From the NCBI RefSeq assembly GCF_025642115.1, contig NZ_CP106753.1, forward strand, positions 434,001 to 498,000: a stretch of DNA of 64,000 bases, read 5' to 3'. Made by a program: the position numbers and the translations under genes. This document shows, piece by piece, positions 1 through 9,880 of this stretch (within the stretch, counting starts at the first letter, position 1; the number at the start of each line of letters is the position of its first letter). The DNA comes from Chitiniphilus purpureus (GTDB lineage: Bacteria; Pseudomonadota; Gammaproteobacteria; Burkholderiales; Chitinibacteraceae). The notes under the pieces were generated by a model. That model was not told the origin of the DNA. It did no database searches and worked only from the letters and a program-made list of their open reading frames with translations.

Positions 1-2
1 AA

Positions 3-155
3 TGGGAACGCCCCTACAGCCGCGATGTGGCGGTGTTCCCGCTGCCCTGGGTGCGCGACAACAAGTTCTGGCCGAGCGTGAACCGCATCGACGACGTGTA
101 CGGCGACCGCAACCTGTTCTGCGCCTGCGTGCCGATGGACGACTATCAGGGCTGA
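3..155 (+). CDS. gcvP: Glycine dehydrogenase (decarboxylating), C-terminal end only
   Basis: The first 50 codons on the plus strand, open at the left edge, read [19 protein letters not shown] and continue with [18 protein letters not shown], the highly conserved C-terminus of the P protein of the glycine cleavage system, which decarboxylates glycine on PLP and loads the aminomethyl group onto the H protein. The frame ends at a TGA at 153-155. Only the tail is present, so nothing can be said about the active site. A GcvR-like regulator lies 1.5 kb downstream, which fits a glycine-metabolism neighbourhood. Confidence 0.9.
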   Translation, partial: WERPYSRDVAVFPLPWVRDNKFWPSVNRIDDVYGDRNLFCACVPMDDYQG

Positions 156-287
156 GCGGGCGTTGCCGGCGGTGGCGGCCATGCAGGCTCGCCGGAACGC
201 CAGCCCGCTGCAGTTGGGCAGCACCTGTGCGCTGGCGCATGGCCGGCGCTTGGCCCGCCACCTGTGCCGCAACCAAGGGGGACAGCA

Positions 288-1250
288 ATGATCACCCTCT
301 ACGAACTGCCCTGGTCGCACTATTGCGAGAAAGTACGCCTGGCCCTCGCCTGGCAAGGCGTACGCTGGCGCAGCGTCTCCTGCAACGCCTTCAGCAAGGC
401 GGAGATCCACGCCGTGGCCGATGGCGTCCCGGTGCCGCGCCATGCCTTCCCGGCCATCCGCGACGAAGCAACCGGTGCGCTGGTGTTCGAATCGACCCCC
501 ATCCTCGACTACCTGGAAGCCCGCTTTCCCGACGCACCAAGGCTGTTTCCCGGTGACGCGGCGAACCGGGCCGCCATCCGGGCGCGACTGATCGAGTTCG
601 ACACCCTGCTTGGCATCGCGGCACGGCGCGTCGCCTATACCCAGGTCATCCTCGAATGCCCGGCGCTGCTGCCGCAGCTGTTCCTTGGGCGGGTTGCTGG
701 CGGCGTGTTCACCCGACCCGGGCTGCGCTGGTTGGCGGGCCACAGCCTTGGCCTGTTGTTGACCAAGCGTTTTGCCTTCCACCGCAGCGAAGCGATGGGG
801 CTGTACGAAGCGCTGGAGCACTATCTGCTGGCGTTGGCAGACGCATTGCACACGCGCGAATTCGTTGTCGGCGAGGCATTTTCCGCTGCCGATCTGGCAC
901 TTGCCGCGCAGTTGCGCCCCTTGCTCATCGTGCCCTGCTTTGCCGAGCACCCCGGCCTGCAGCCGTTGTTCGCCCGCCAGCGACGGGTGTTTGAGCAACT
1001 CGGCGCGTCGGCGCAATTCCCCTACCAGACCGCGGTCGATGCCGCACGCCGCCGCCGCGCCCCGGTACGCCGCAGGCTGCGCGTGATCGACGGCGCGCTG
1101 CCCATGGCACTGAGCCCTGGTCAGATGCTGGCGGGCAACGATCAGTGCCCGGTCTGGACCTGGTCCATGCTGCTCTATCCATGGCACTACTGTGTGGGAC
1201 TGCGTCGCAACAAGGCCCGTCGCACCCAGGCGTGTGCGGTGTATCGCTAG
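288..1250 (+). CDS. Glutathione S-transferase family protein
   Basis: A 320-residue protein. Residues 1-80 look like a GST thioredoxin-fold domain (ITLYELPWSHYCEKVRLAL at the start, then FESTPILDYLEARFP, the usual glutathione gamma-glutamyl contact region), followed by an all-helical C-terminal domain. The start at ATG 288 is preceded by an AAGGGGG-type ribosome site; the longer frame from 264 adds eight unsupported residues. The last 60 residues are rich in Arg and Pro and exceed a normal GST (about 220-250 residues), so the tail may be an extension or the product of an eroded stop. Substrate unknown. Confidence 0.75.
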   Translation: MITLYELPWSHYCEKVRLALAWQGVRWRSVSCNAFSKAEIHAVADGVPVPRHAFPAIRDEATGALVFESTPILDYLEARFPDAPRLFPGDAANRAAIRARLIEFDTLLGIAARRVAYTQVILECPALLPQLFLGRVAGGVFTRPGLRWLAGHSLGLLLTKRFAFHRSEAMGLYEALEHYLLALADALHTREFVVGEAFSAADLALAAQLRPLLIVPCFAEHPGLQPLFARQRRVFEQLGASAQFPYQTAVDAARRRRAPVRRRLRVIDGALPMALSPGQMLAGNDQCPVWTWSMLLYPWHYCVGLRRNKARRTQACAVYR

Positions 1251-1258
1251 GCACTGCC

Positions 1259-1635
1259 GTGCTGCATCATCTGTCTTTCGGGGTGACCGATCTTGCCCGC
1301 CCCGCGGTGTTCTACGACGCGACGCTGGCCGCGCTCGGCTACCGGCGCGTGTTCGCGAGCGTGGCGGCGATCGGCTACGGTGTGGAAGACGGCCGGGACA
1401 AGTTCTGCCTCAAGCTGCGTCCGGCCGCCACGGCTCCCGGTGCCGGATTCCACCTCGCGTTTGCTGCGCCGTCGCACCATGCCGTCGATGCATTCCATGC
1501 CGCTGCACGGCGGCACGGCGGGCACCACAACGGCACGCCCGGTTTGCGGCCGCACGACGGTGCCCACTACTATGCGGCATTCGTCATCGATCGGACGGCC
1601 ACTGCCTGTAAGCCGTCTTCAACCTACCGGCCTGA
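1259..1635 (+). pseudogene. Broken VOC-superfamily (glyoxalase/dioxygenase fold) gene
   Basis: Translation from GTG 1259 (VLHHLSFGVTDLARPAVFYD) is the typical N-terminus of a VOC metalloprotein, and the frame continues through HYYAAFVID. There the expected ending D-P-D-G-H-x-L-E-A-V-F is disrupted: one base seems to be missing near 1594, and in the restored frame a TAA replaces the expected Glu codon before AVFNLPA and TGA 1633-1635. Two lesions in the last 15 codons suggest a decayed gene, although a basecalling error could explain one of them. Without repair, the open frame runs into the next gene in the wrong frame. Confidence 0.7.
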
Positions 1636-1659
1636 GCCGCATCTCCAAGGATTTCTGCC

Positions 1660-2172
1660 ATGGCATTCGCATCCCTTGTCCTCACTGTGCTGGGCACCGA
1701 CAAGCCCGGTCTGGTCGAGCAACTGGCCGAGACGCTGGCGGCGCATGGAGCCAATTGGCTTGAGTCGTCGATGAGCCGGCTGGCCGGCCAGTTCGCCGGC
1801 ATCCTGCGCATCGAGATCGATGCGGTACGCCGCACCGCGCTGGAGAGTGCGCTTTCCGGGCTGGCCGATCTGCACGTGACGTTGGTCGAAGGCGGCGAGG
1901 CGCAGGACTATCCGCATGAATTCACGCTTTCGGTGGTCGCACATGACCGGGTCGGCATCGTCAAGGAGGTGAGCCAGGTGCTCGCACGACATGGGGTCAA
2001 TGTCGAGCAGCTCAGTACCGAGGTGGCGCCGGCGGCGATGTCGAGCGAGCCGATGTTCTATGCCGATGCGGTGCTGCATGCGCCGCCGGGGTTTGACCAG
2101 GGGGCGTTGCAGCGTGATCTGGAAGCGCTGTCGGACGACCTGTTCGTGGAGTTCGGCGACAGCGGGGATTGA
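1660..2172 (+). CDS. Double-ACT-domain protein, GcvR-like glycine cleavage regulator
   Basis: A 170-residue protein with two ACT domains: residues 3-75 (SLVLTVLGTDKPGLVEQLAE) and 85-165 (EFTLSVVAHDRVGIVKEVSQ). This length and layout match GcvR, which in Escherichia coli senses glycine and restrains GcvA at the gcv operon. The gcvP end at the left edge supports the assignment. There is no DNA-binding domain, as expected for GcvR. The start ATG 1660 follows the broken VOC gene by 24 bases. Confidence 0.75.
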   Translation: MAFASLVLTVLGTDKPGLVEQLAETLAAHGANWLESSMSRLAGQFAGILRIEIDAVRRTALESALSGLADLHVTLVEGGEAQDYPHEFTLSVVAHDRVGIVKEVSQVLARHGVNVEQLSTEVAPAAMSSEPMFYADAVLHAPPGFDQGALQRDLEALSDDLFVEFGDSGD

Positions 2173-2187
2173 GCGGGCCCGGCTGCC

Positions 2188-3951
2188 TCAGCGCCCGCGT
2201 GCCCATGCGGCCAGTGTCACCGCCACGTGGTCGATCAGCCCTTCCCAGTCGCCCGGCGTGGTCTGACGGAACAGCTGGACATTGTCCGGATACCATGGGC
2301 TGTGCCGGCTATTGCGCAGCCAACGCCAATCGGTGCCGCGGGCGGGCAGCAGGATCCAGCATGGCACCCCCAGCGCCCCTGCCAGGTGGGCGACCGCGCT
2401 GTCGACGCTGATCAACAGATCGAGTTGCGTCAGGATGGCCGCGGTATCGGCGAAATCGGTCAGCGCGTCGCCCAGGCGCGTCAATGGCAACTGGGGCGGG
2501 GCCGCCGCTTCGGTGTCGCCCGGTTGCAGGCTGACGAACCGGATCTGTTCCGATACAGCCAGTGGTGCCAGTACGGCGGGTCCAGGCAACGAGCGCCGGG
2601 TGTCGTTGTGGTGCCGCGGGTTGCCGCGCCAGAACAAGCCGACGCGCAGCGGCCCCTGCGGCAGCTGTGGCGCCCAGCGCGCCTGTTCGGCGGCGTCGGC
2701 GCCAAGGTAGGGCCACGGGCCGTCGACCAGGCCGAAATGGCGCGGCAGGCTCATCGACATGATCCAGTAGTCGCAACCGTGGCTGGCGTCGGCGGCGGCA
2801 TCGAGCGGCAAGACGGCGTCCGCCGCTGCCAGCGTGTGCAGCAGCCGCAGCAGTGGCGGCTGGCAGACCAGCACCACCCGCGCCGCGCCGCTTTCCTTCA
2901 GGCTGGTGGCATAGCGGCAGAATTGCAGTTGGTCGCCGTAGCCTTGTTCCAACCACAGCAACACCGTCTTGCCGCCGAGTGGTTCGCCCTGCCAGTACGG
3001 GCAGCCCAGGTCGGTGGGCAGCCGGCCCGGTTGAGGCAGGCCCGGATCGAGGCGTGCTTCATGCGCAAGCCAGCCTTCGTGCCAGCGGCCCTGTGCCAGC
3101 AGCAGGAACGCCAGGTTCAGTCGCGCCCGCGCGTAGCCGGGCGCGAGCGTCAGCGCATGGCGGAATGCCGCCTCGGCCTCCTGTTCGCGTCCCAGGTCGG
3201 CCAGCAGCACCCCCAGGTTGGAGTGGGTGGCGGGCGCATCCGGATCGTGTCGCAGCGCCGCGGCATAGGCCGCTTCGGCCTCAGTGGTGCGCCCCTGGCG
3301 CGCCAACAGCCCGGCAAGATTGCGATGCAGTTCGGCCCGGGCCGGTGCCAGCGTCAGCGCTTGGCGGTAGTGCGCCTCTGCTTCGGCCGTCTGCCCCAGG
3401 TTGTCCAGCAGCAGCGCGAGATTGGCCACCGGTTCCACTGCCTGGGGGGCGAGTGCGAGCGCGTTCAGGTAGTGCGCCTCGGCATCGTCCGGGGCCGCGG
3501 CTGCCAATGCATCTCCCAGTGCCAGCTGCAGTTCGGCATCCAGCGGCGCGCGCGCGGCGGCCCGGCGCAGCAGCGGCAGGGCTGGCCCGTACTCGTGCAG
3601 CCGTGCAAGCAGCAGGCCGTGGCGCCGTATCGCTTCGGCATCGTCCGGTTGCCGCGCCAGGGTGGCGGCGTAATGTGCTGCCGCCTGCCGGTCCTGCCCG
3701 TTGTGTTCCAGCAGCAGTGCCAGGTTGAAATGGGTGGCGGCGTCGTCCGGATCGAGCGCGAGCGCGGTGCGCCACAGGCGTTCGGCCTGCGCCTGCTCGC
3801 CCAGCTCGGCGGCACAGGCACCCGCCAGCCGGTGGCATGCCGCGTCGGCCGGATTCCGGTCCAGCGCCGCCAGTGCCAGACGATAGGCGGACAGTGATTC
3901 GCCCTGTTCCAGCAGCGTACGGAGGGTATCGGCCAGCGAGGGATCGGGCAT
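2188..3951 (-). CDS. TPR-repeat protein with glycosyltransferase-fold C-terminal domain
   Basis: A 587-residue protein beginning MPDPSLADTLRTLLEQ. Residues 1-300 hold about eight tetratricopeptide repeats (for example AVEPVANLALLLDNLGQ and TEAEAAYAAALRHDPD). The last 280 residues carry a glycosyltransferase-like fold with VGLFWRGNP and SVDSAVAHLAGALGVPCW, as in many bacterial TPR-glycosyltransferase proteins of unknown acceptor. The much longer open frame reaching 4632 only adds antisense of ychF; the start at 3951 fits the TPR homology and the gene order. It is convergent with the GcvR-like gene, and its stop lies 15 bases away. Confidence 0.75.
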   Translation of the reverse strand: MPDPSLADTLRTLLEQGESLSAYRLALAALDRNPADAACHRLAGACAAELGEQAQAERLWRTALALDPDDAATHFNLALLLEHNGQDRQAAAHYAATLARQPDDAEAIRRHGLLLARLHEYGPALPLLRRAAARAPLDAELQLALGDALAAAAPDDAEAHYLNALALAPQAVEPVANLALLLDNLGQTAEAEAHYRQALTLAPARAELHRNLAGLLARQGRTTEAEAAYAAALRHDPDAPATHSNLGVLLADLGREQEAEAAFRHALTLAPGYARARLNLAFLLLAQGRWHEGWLAHEARLDPGLPQPGRLPTDLGCPYWQGEPLGGKTVLLWLEQGYGDQLQFCRYATSLKESGAARVVLVCQPPLLRLLHTLAAADAVLPLDAAADASHGCDYWIMSMSLPRHFGLVDGPWPYLGADAAEQARWAPQLPQGPLRVGLFWRGNPRHHNDTRRSLPGPAVLAPLAVSEQIRFVSLQPGDTEAAAPPQLPLTRLGDALTDFADTAAILTQLDLLISVDSAVAHLAGALGVPCWILLPARGTDWRWLRNSRHSPWYPDNVQLFRQTTPGDWEGLIDHVAVTLAAWARGR

Positions 3952-4119
3952 GCCATGCCTTTGCAGTGGAGACGACTTGATTGTGGAACGGCGCGGCGGG
4001 GCTGTCAGCCCGGGGCCGGTGGCACGCTCGGTGGTAGAATCGCGGCTGTCCCATGCCGGCGCCGCAAACGGCGCGCCAGCGCGAATATCTACTGACAGGC
4101 TTTTAGCCAGGAATCCACG

Positions 4120-5211
<1,092 letters not shown>

Positions 5212-5271
5212 TTCAATCAAGCCATTTCAGGCGGTTGCACACGCTTGCATGTGCATCACTAAAATCGACGC

Positions 5272-5297
5272 AAAGCCCCGTGGATACGGGGCTTTTT
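5272..5297 (+). terminator. Rho-independent terminator after ychF
   Basis: A perfect 10-bp stem, AAAGCCCCGT (5272-5281) with ACGGGGCTTT (5286-5295), closes a GGAT loop and is followed by T residues. It is 60 bases after the ychF stop and 130 bases before the integrase, so it separates the host gene from the element. Confidence 0.85.
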
Positions 5298-5429
5298 CAT
5301 TTCAGCTCGTTGCATGCAACGACATCTGATGGCGCTGCGCAAGTGAATACGGGCGTGTATATGGATCTTGCGCCAGGTCGATGAAGGTGTATACGATGAA
5401 GCCCTGAGAACGAACAGGAGAGCTTCACG

Positions 5430-6617
5430 ATGCTGACAGACGCCCAGTGCCGAGCCGCCAAGCCTAGAGAAGGCATCTACCGCCTCAATGACTACAAGGG
5501 CCTGTACCTAGAAATCAAACCCAACGGCATCAAGGCTTGGCGCTATCGCTTCAAGCTCAATGACAAGGCCTCGTGGTTCGCACTTGGCGACTACCCCAGC
5601 GTGACGCTCGGCGAGGCTAGAGAGAAGTGCGAGGCGGCGCGGAAGCTGGTCAGGGAGGGCATCAATCCCGTCCAGAACCGCCAGATCGAACGCATCAAGC
5701 GCGAGCAAGACTCAGCGAACACATTCGAGGCCATCGCCAAAGAGTGGCTGGCCCTGAAAGACTGGGAGGAAGTGACCAAGAAGCGGAGACTCGACATGCT
5801 GGAGCGCGTGGTCTTCCCGTCGATTGGCAAGCTGCCGGTACGTCAGATCACTCCGGCCCATGTCCTCGACATTCTCAACAAGACGGTCAAGCGGGGTGCC
5901 CCCACCGTAGCGGCTGAAGCCAAGCGCACCATGTCTGGCGTGTTCGAGCATGCAGTCGCAACTTTGCGGGCGGACACTGACCCCGTTTGGCCGGTTCGCA
6001 AAGCGCTGCCGCCTAACAACACGCAACACAAGCGCGCCCTCAGCGCGGAGGAAGTCGGCCAGTTGCTGAACGACTTTGATGGACATGGCGGCAACTTCCA
6101 GACCATCAAGGCCTTCCAGCTGATGTGGCTGACGCTCAGCCGCCCGAATGAATCCGTCCAAGCAGAGTGGGTCGAGTTCGACCTGGACAAGGCGCTCTGG
6201 ACCATTCCTGCACGCCGGATGAAGGCGCGGCGAGAGCACGTCGTTCCGCTACCGACTCAGGCGGTCGAACTTCTCAAGGCCATGCATCCGATCACGGGGC
6301 ACACGAAGTTCGTATTCCCAAACCGCGATGACCGCCAGCGCCCCATGGCCGACGCAGCTCTGCGGCAGGCACTCAAGAAGCTAGGCTGGGCAACCAAGTA
6401 CAGCCCGCATGGCACGCGCACCACGGGCAGCACTCGGCTCAATGAAATGGGCTATCGGCCTGATGCCATTGAAGCCCAGTTGGCGCACGCTGAGCCGAAT
6501 GGGGTGCGCCGCACCTACAACCATGCCACCTACCTGGACGAGCGGCGAGCCATGATGCAAGACTGGGCAAACAGGCTCGATGCATGGAAAGCAGCCTCCC
6601 AAAGCAATCCCGGTTGA
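5430..6617 (+). CDS. Tyrosine-type site-specific integrase, P4 family
   Basis: A 395-residue integrase: an N-terminal arm-binding domain (MLTDAQCRAAKPREGIYRLND, the DUF4102 type of P4-like integrases), a core-binding domain around residues 95-180, and a catalytic domain in which LTLSRPNE holds the first Arg, SPHGTRTT the H-x-x-R pair, and RRTYNHATY the Tyr nucleophile. It should recombine attP with the chromosomal site, here apparently the 3' end of ychF. A purine-rich AACAGGAGAGC site sits just before ATG 5430. It is convergent with the cargo gene that ends at 6668. Confidence 0.93.
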   Translation: MLTDAQCRAAKPREGIYRLNDYKGLYLEIKPNGIKAWRYRFKLNDKASWFALGDYPSVTLGEAREKCEAARKLVREGINPVQNRQIERIKREQDSANTFEAIAKEWLALKDWEEVTKKRRLDMLERVVFPSIGKLPVRQITPAHVLDILNKTVKRGAPTVAAEAKRTMSGVFEHAVATLRADTDPVWPVRKALPPNNTQHKRALSAEEVGQLLNDFDGHGGNFQTIKAFQLMWLTLSRPNESVQAEWVEFDLDKALWTIPARRMKARREHVVPLPTQAVELLKAMHPITGHTKFVFPNRDDRQRPMADAALRQALKKLGWATKYSPHGTRTTGSTRLNEMGYRPDAIEAQLAHAEPNGVRRTYNHATYLDERRAMMQDWANRLDAWKAASQSNPG

Positions 6618-6667
6618 CCTCGAGTGTTAATACTTTGGCATTCCAAATGCGTCTTGCCAAGCTCATC

Positions 6668-7867
6668 CTACCTGGGCTCGACAATGGCATTGAGGCAATT
6701 TACTATTCGCCATAATCCCTGCTCCAAGTCGCTTTCGTTGATTGCATATGAGATACGCAGGCCATTTAGATCTCCAAACGCCTCCCCTCCAACAACCGCT
6801 ACTTGTGCGTTGGCGAGGAGATGCTCAACAAGCTGAGCACAATTGCTAATTTGTCCCTCGGCTGCCTGACCATTAATCTTGCACCTAATGTTCAGATAAA
6901 AGTAAAACCCTCCTTCTGGGGTTATTACCTCTACGTCTCTCAAAGACTGCAAGATCTGCAACCCAAGCTGCCGATTTGCATTCAAGCGCGCCAGCACTTT
7001 TTCATGATACCGGCTATCATAGTGTTCGAGTGCGGCCAATGCTCCGATCTGTGCAATAGCATTTGGGTTAGATGTCGTGTGGCTTTGAAGATTAGAGCAG
7101 GCCGCTGTCAACGCCTTTGGCGCGGCCGCATATCCGACGCGCCAGCCTGCTAAGGCGTGCGATTTCGAGAAAGAGTCGATAATTACGACGCGTGATCGTA
7201 AATTTGGAGCGATCTGCAAAATGTTGAGGTGTTGTGCCTCGGCATAGACAAAGTCCGAGTAACACTGGTCGAAGATTACCCACAGCCCATGCTGTTCAGC
7301 TAGCGCTGCAATTTCACCGAGAACGTCCGCATGGATGACCGAACCGGTTGGGTTGTTTGGCGTATTGAGGACAATTGCTTTGGTCCTCTGCGATATTTTT
7401 TCAGCGATAGCTGCGCTATCTAATACATAGCCAGTCAGCGCAGTATCAACGAATATTGGTAGAGCCCCTGTGAGCCTAATTTGAGTCGGGAATGTTGTCC
7501 AGTACGGGGCCGGAATAATTACCTCATCTCCTGGATTGAATAGCATCATTGCTGTATTAAACAAAGCCTGCTTGGCACCAGCAGTTACTGCGACCTCATC
7601 AGCCGACCAATCCAGCCCAGTTTGTTGAGACAGCCGGATTGCGATAGCTTGGCGCAGTTCTGGAATACCAATCGTCTCCGTATACTTATTGTTTCCGGCT
7701 ATTACGGCTTGGATTGCCGCATGTTTGACGACATCACTAATATTATCGTCAAGCTCACCGGCGGCAAAATTGACTACTGGTTTACCCTCAGCCTTGAGGC
7801 GTGCAGCAAGGTTTCTCATGCCCGAGGTTTTAGATCCACTAATGAGGTTTGCTCGTTGAGAGAGCAT
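6668..7867 (-). CDS. PLP-dependent class I/II aminotransferase (aspartate aminotransferase-like)
   Basis: A 399-residue fold-type I aminotransferase. Visible are FAAGELDD near residue 37, the NNPTGS motif (about residue 165), and the PLP lysine in DSFSKSHALAGWRVGY (about residues 232-247). An AAGGA site precedes ATG 7867. It is the last gene of the leftward biosynthetic run. The substrate cannot be read from sequence; in a phosphonate or diamino-acid cluster it could aminate a keto intermediate. GC content is clearly lower than in the chromosome. Confidence 0.85.
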   Translation of the reverse strand: MLSQRANLISGSKTSGMRNLAARLKAEGKPVVNFAAGELDDNISDVVKHAAIQAVIAGNNKYTETIGIPELRQAIAIRLSQQTGLDWSADEVAVTAGAKQALFNTAMMLFNPGDEVIIPAPYWTTFPTQIRLTGALPIFVDTALTGYVLDSAAIAEKISQRTKAIVLNTPNNPTGSVIHADVLGEIAALAEQHGLWVIFDQCYSDFVYAEAQHLNILQIAPNLRSRVVIIDSFSKSHALAGWRVGYAAAPKALTAACSNLQSHTTSNPNAIAQIGALAALEHYDSRYHEKVLARLNANRQLGLQILQSLRDVEVITPEGGFYFYLNIRCKINGQAAEGQISNCAQLVEHLLANAQVAVVGGEAFGDLNGLRISYAINESDLEQGLWRIVNCLNAIVEPR

Positions 7868-7898
7868 GGGGATAGTCCTTTCTTAAGTTTATTTCAGA

Positions 7899-8615
7899 TT
7901 ATTTAAGAGTCTGGCTCGGCGCTCTCGACCGCTCTACTGCAAACAGGCTAATCGCTAATAGAGTAAGCGAGTTGTGTAAACGCCCGGATACTGCCCATTC
8001 AATTGCTGTATCTACGGAAATGGTGAGCACTCGGATATCCTCGCCTTCATCCTCACGTCCATGCAGCTCGACAGTGGGAAGCTCTGCGATCTCGCAGAAG
8101 TACAAGTACACCCGACTTGCGAGCAATGCCGGATTGACATAAAACTCGCACACCTGAGTCAGATTTGCTATGCGGCAGCCAGTTTCTTCGAGAATCTCCT
8201 GCCGAATAACACTTTCAGGATCCGCCCCACACGGCAGTGCCCCAGCGACGACCTCAGTTTGCCAAAGCTGCTGGTTCCACGTAGACCGGCAAGCGCCGTC
8301 GCGCAGCAAAGCTGCTGGCCGGAACTGTTGCACCAGAACTAACTGATCACTCTGAGCATGATGAAGTACGGCTGCAACTAGATCTTCAGTATTGGCGACG
8401 TGAAAGCACATTGGTTGAGTCCTCTCTCCACCGTAGCGCGGGTAAAGGACATGGAGCTCGGTACAATCGATCACGTTACCAGCGACATCCGAACTTTCAA
8501 TGAGATTTACTTCCCCGGTAGGAATGCTTGGGAGGGGGCCGGAGCCAAGGATGGAGTTGCTTGCTAATGCAGTTTGATTCAAGCTTTCCAGATCATTTGT
8601 GATGTTTTGCTTCAT
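7899..8615 (-). CDS. Nudix hydrolase, ADP-ribose/nucleoside-diphosphate-sugar pyrophosphatase type
   Basis: A 238-residue protein with a Nudix box, GALPCGADPESVIRQE followed by ILEETGC (about residues 145-167). The usual REUxEExG is QEILEETG, so the first Arg is replaced by Gln, while the metal-binding glutamates are kept. The preceding segment LVLVQQFRPAAL resembles the ADP-sugar pyrophosphatase subfamily. It could hydrolyse a nucleotide-activated intermediate, for example one made by the cytidylyltransferase at 16462-17247; that link is inference. The ribosome site before ATG 8615 is weak. Confidence 0.78.
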   Translation of the reverse strand: MKQNITNDLESLNQTALASNSILGSGPLPSIPTGEVNLIESSDVAGNVIDCTELHVLYPRYGGERTQPMCFHVANTEDLVAAVLHHAQSDQLVLVQQFRPAALLRDGACRSTWNQQLWQTEVVAGALPCGADPESVIRQEILEETGCRIANLTQVCEFYVNPALLASRVYLYFCEIAELPTVELHGREDEGEDIRVLTISVDTAIEWAVSGRLHNSLTLLAISLFAVERSRAPSQTLK

Positions 8616-8644
8616 AGAACCGGCCTATTTGTTGGACATTGTCT

Positions 8645-9880
8645 TTACGATGCACGTCGGATGCCCCATGCAAAAACTCCAACAAGTGGGAGTATGTAAG
8701 CACCTAGAAATGCAAAGCTCGCACGGGAGCCGATCTTGTCGGCCAAAAAACCTCCTATCAACAGTCCTATTGCTAGGCCAATTTCGGCAAAGTACCGGAA
8801 GAGCGCAAATACTTTACCTTGATGCTCACGTGGTATGCATTCATTAATTAGTGAGGCAATGCCAATGTCCATAAGCGGAATACCAATAGCTGCCAGAACC
8901 ACAATACAAATCGCACTTGGTGTGTTTGGAGCAATCGAAAGCAAACTAAAACCAAAACCAACGAAGACAAAACCTAGCAAAACACTGCGATGCTTGGTGC
9001 GTATCCCGAACACTCCAATTGCTAGATTGCTAATCAATGCACCAATGCTAAAAAACGCGATGGCTAAGCTGTACACGCTACCTGTACCGCCCATTTCTAG
9101 GCTAAAGAAGCGCGGGAGTAATACCCAATACGCAACTGCGTACACCGGGTTATAGAATGCGAAACAGATTACAGTTAGAAATAACTGTCGATTAGCCCGA
9201 AGTACTTGCCAGCCTGCGGACAGATCTTCCCATATACTAGACCCTGTCTTGAACTGCCTCAAAGGTTCTTGAAGCTTTAGGGAATGCGAACAGATTGACA
9301 TAATGGCTAAGGCTACAGCAACAAAAACATATAATAATGGTACGGCAAAGACAATCTGGAGTAGTGACGACAACAACGGCCCCAGTAGCCGCCCAATTCG
9401 TTTGGTATTGTCAAGCACCGTGTTCATCATTGGAATACGCTCTACGGGCACGATATCTGGAATCTGAGCGCCTAATGCTGGCTGCTCGATTGCGCGCGAA
9501 AGTGAGAACAGAAATGCCAAAATCGCTAGTAATACAAAGTTCAGTAAATTGAAGACATACAGCATCGGGATAAGTCCGGCGAGCATAGCGCCGACTACAT
9601 TGGCAGAAATCACAATACGCTGACGCGAGAATCGATCCGCATAAATTCCGGCTAACCAGCCGAATGCCCAAAATGGCATACGAACTAGAAAAATTATCAG
9701 TCCGACCTGTGACGAAGATTTAGTCAGCTGCCAAGTAAACCAGATTAGCGCGATCTCAGCGGTCTGCTCTGCAAAGAAAGTACAGGTCCGGCCCAACCAC
9801 ATTAGTTGAACGTTGCGTTCGAGACGCGCCCATTCTAGCAATTTGTTTGTTTGTTCAAGCAAAGTTGTACTCTCGGTCAA
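8645..9880 (-). CDS. MFS transporter, enterobactin-exporter-like
   Basis: A 411-residue protein with about 12 hydrophobic segments. The early AEQTAEIALIWFTWQLTKSS and the loop GIYADRFSRQRIVI are typical of the MFS_3/EntS-like exporter group. It shares a 4-base ATGA overlap with the upstream kinase-like gene (9877-11043), so the two are translationally coupled. In this setting it is the likely exporter or self-protection pump for the cluster product. No substrate can be assigned. Confidence 0.82.
   Translation of the reverse strand: MTESTTLLEQTNKLLEWARLERNVQLMWLGRTCTFFAEQTAEIALIWFTWQLTKSSSQVGLIIFLVRMPFWAFGWLAGIYADRFSRQRIVISANVVGAMLAGLIPMLYVFNLLNFVLLAILAFLFSLSRAIEQPALGAQIPDIVPVERIPMMNTVLDNTKRIGRLLGPLLSSLLQIVFAVPLLYVFVAVALAIMSICSHSLKLQEPLRQFKTGSSIWEDLSAGWQVLRANRQLFLTVICFAFYNPVYAVAYWVLLPRFFSLEMGGTGSVYSLAIAFFSIGALISNLAIGVFGIRTKHRSVLLGFVFVGFGFSLLSIAPNTPSAICIVVLAAIGIPLMDIGIASLINECIPREHQGKVFALFRYFAEIGLAIGLLIGGFLADKIGSRASFAFLGAYILPLVGVFAWGIRRAS

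Noticed and set aside
2227..3897. 556-residue plus-strand open frame
   Set aside because: Shadow of the TPR gene in high-GC DNA; no domain, and Gln/Arg-rich composition typical of antisense frames.
5212..5429. tRNA gene as the integration target
   Set aside because: No cloverleaf or tRNA 3' end was seen near the integrase; the repeated sequence is the ychF 3' end instead.
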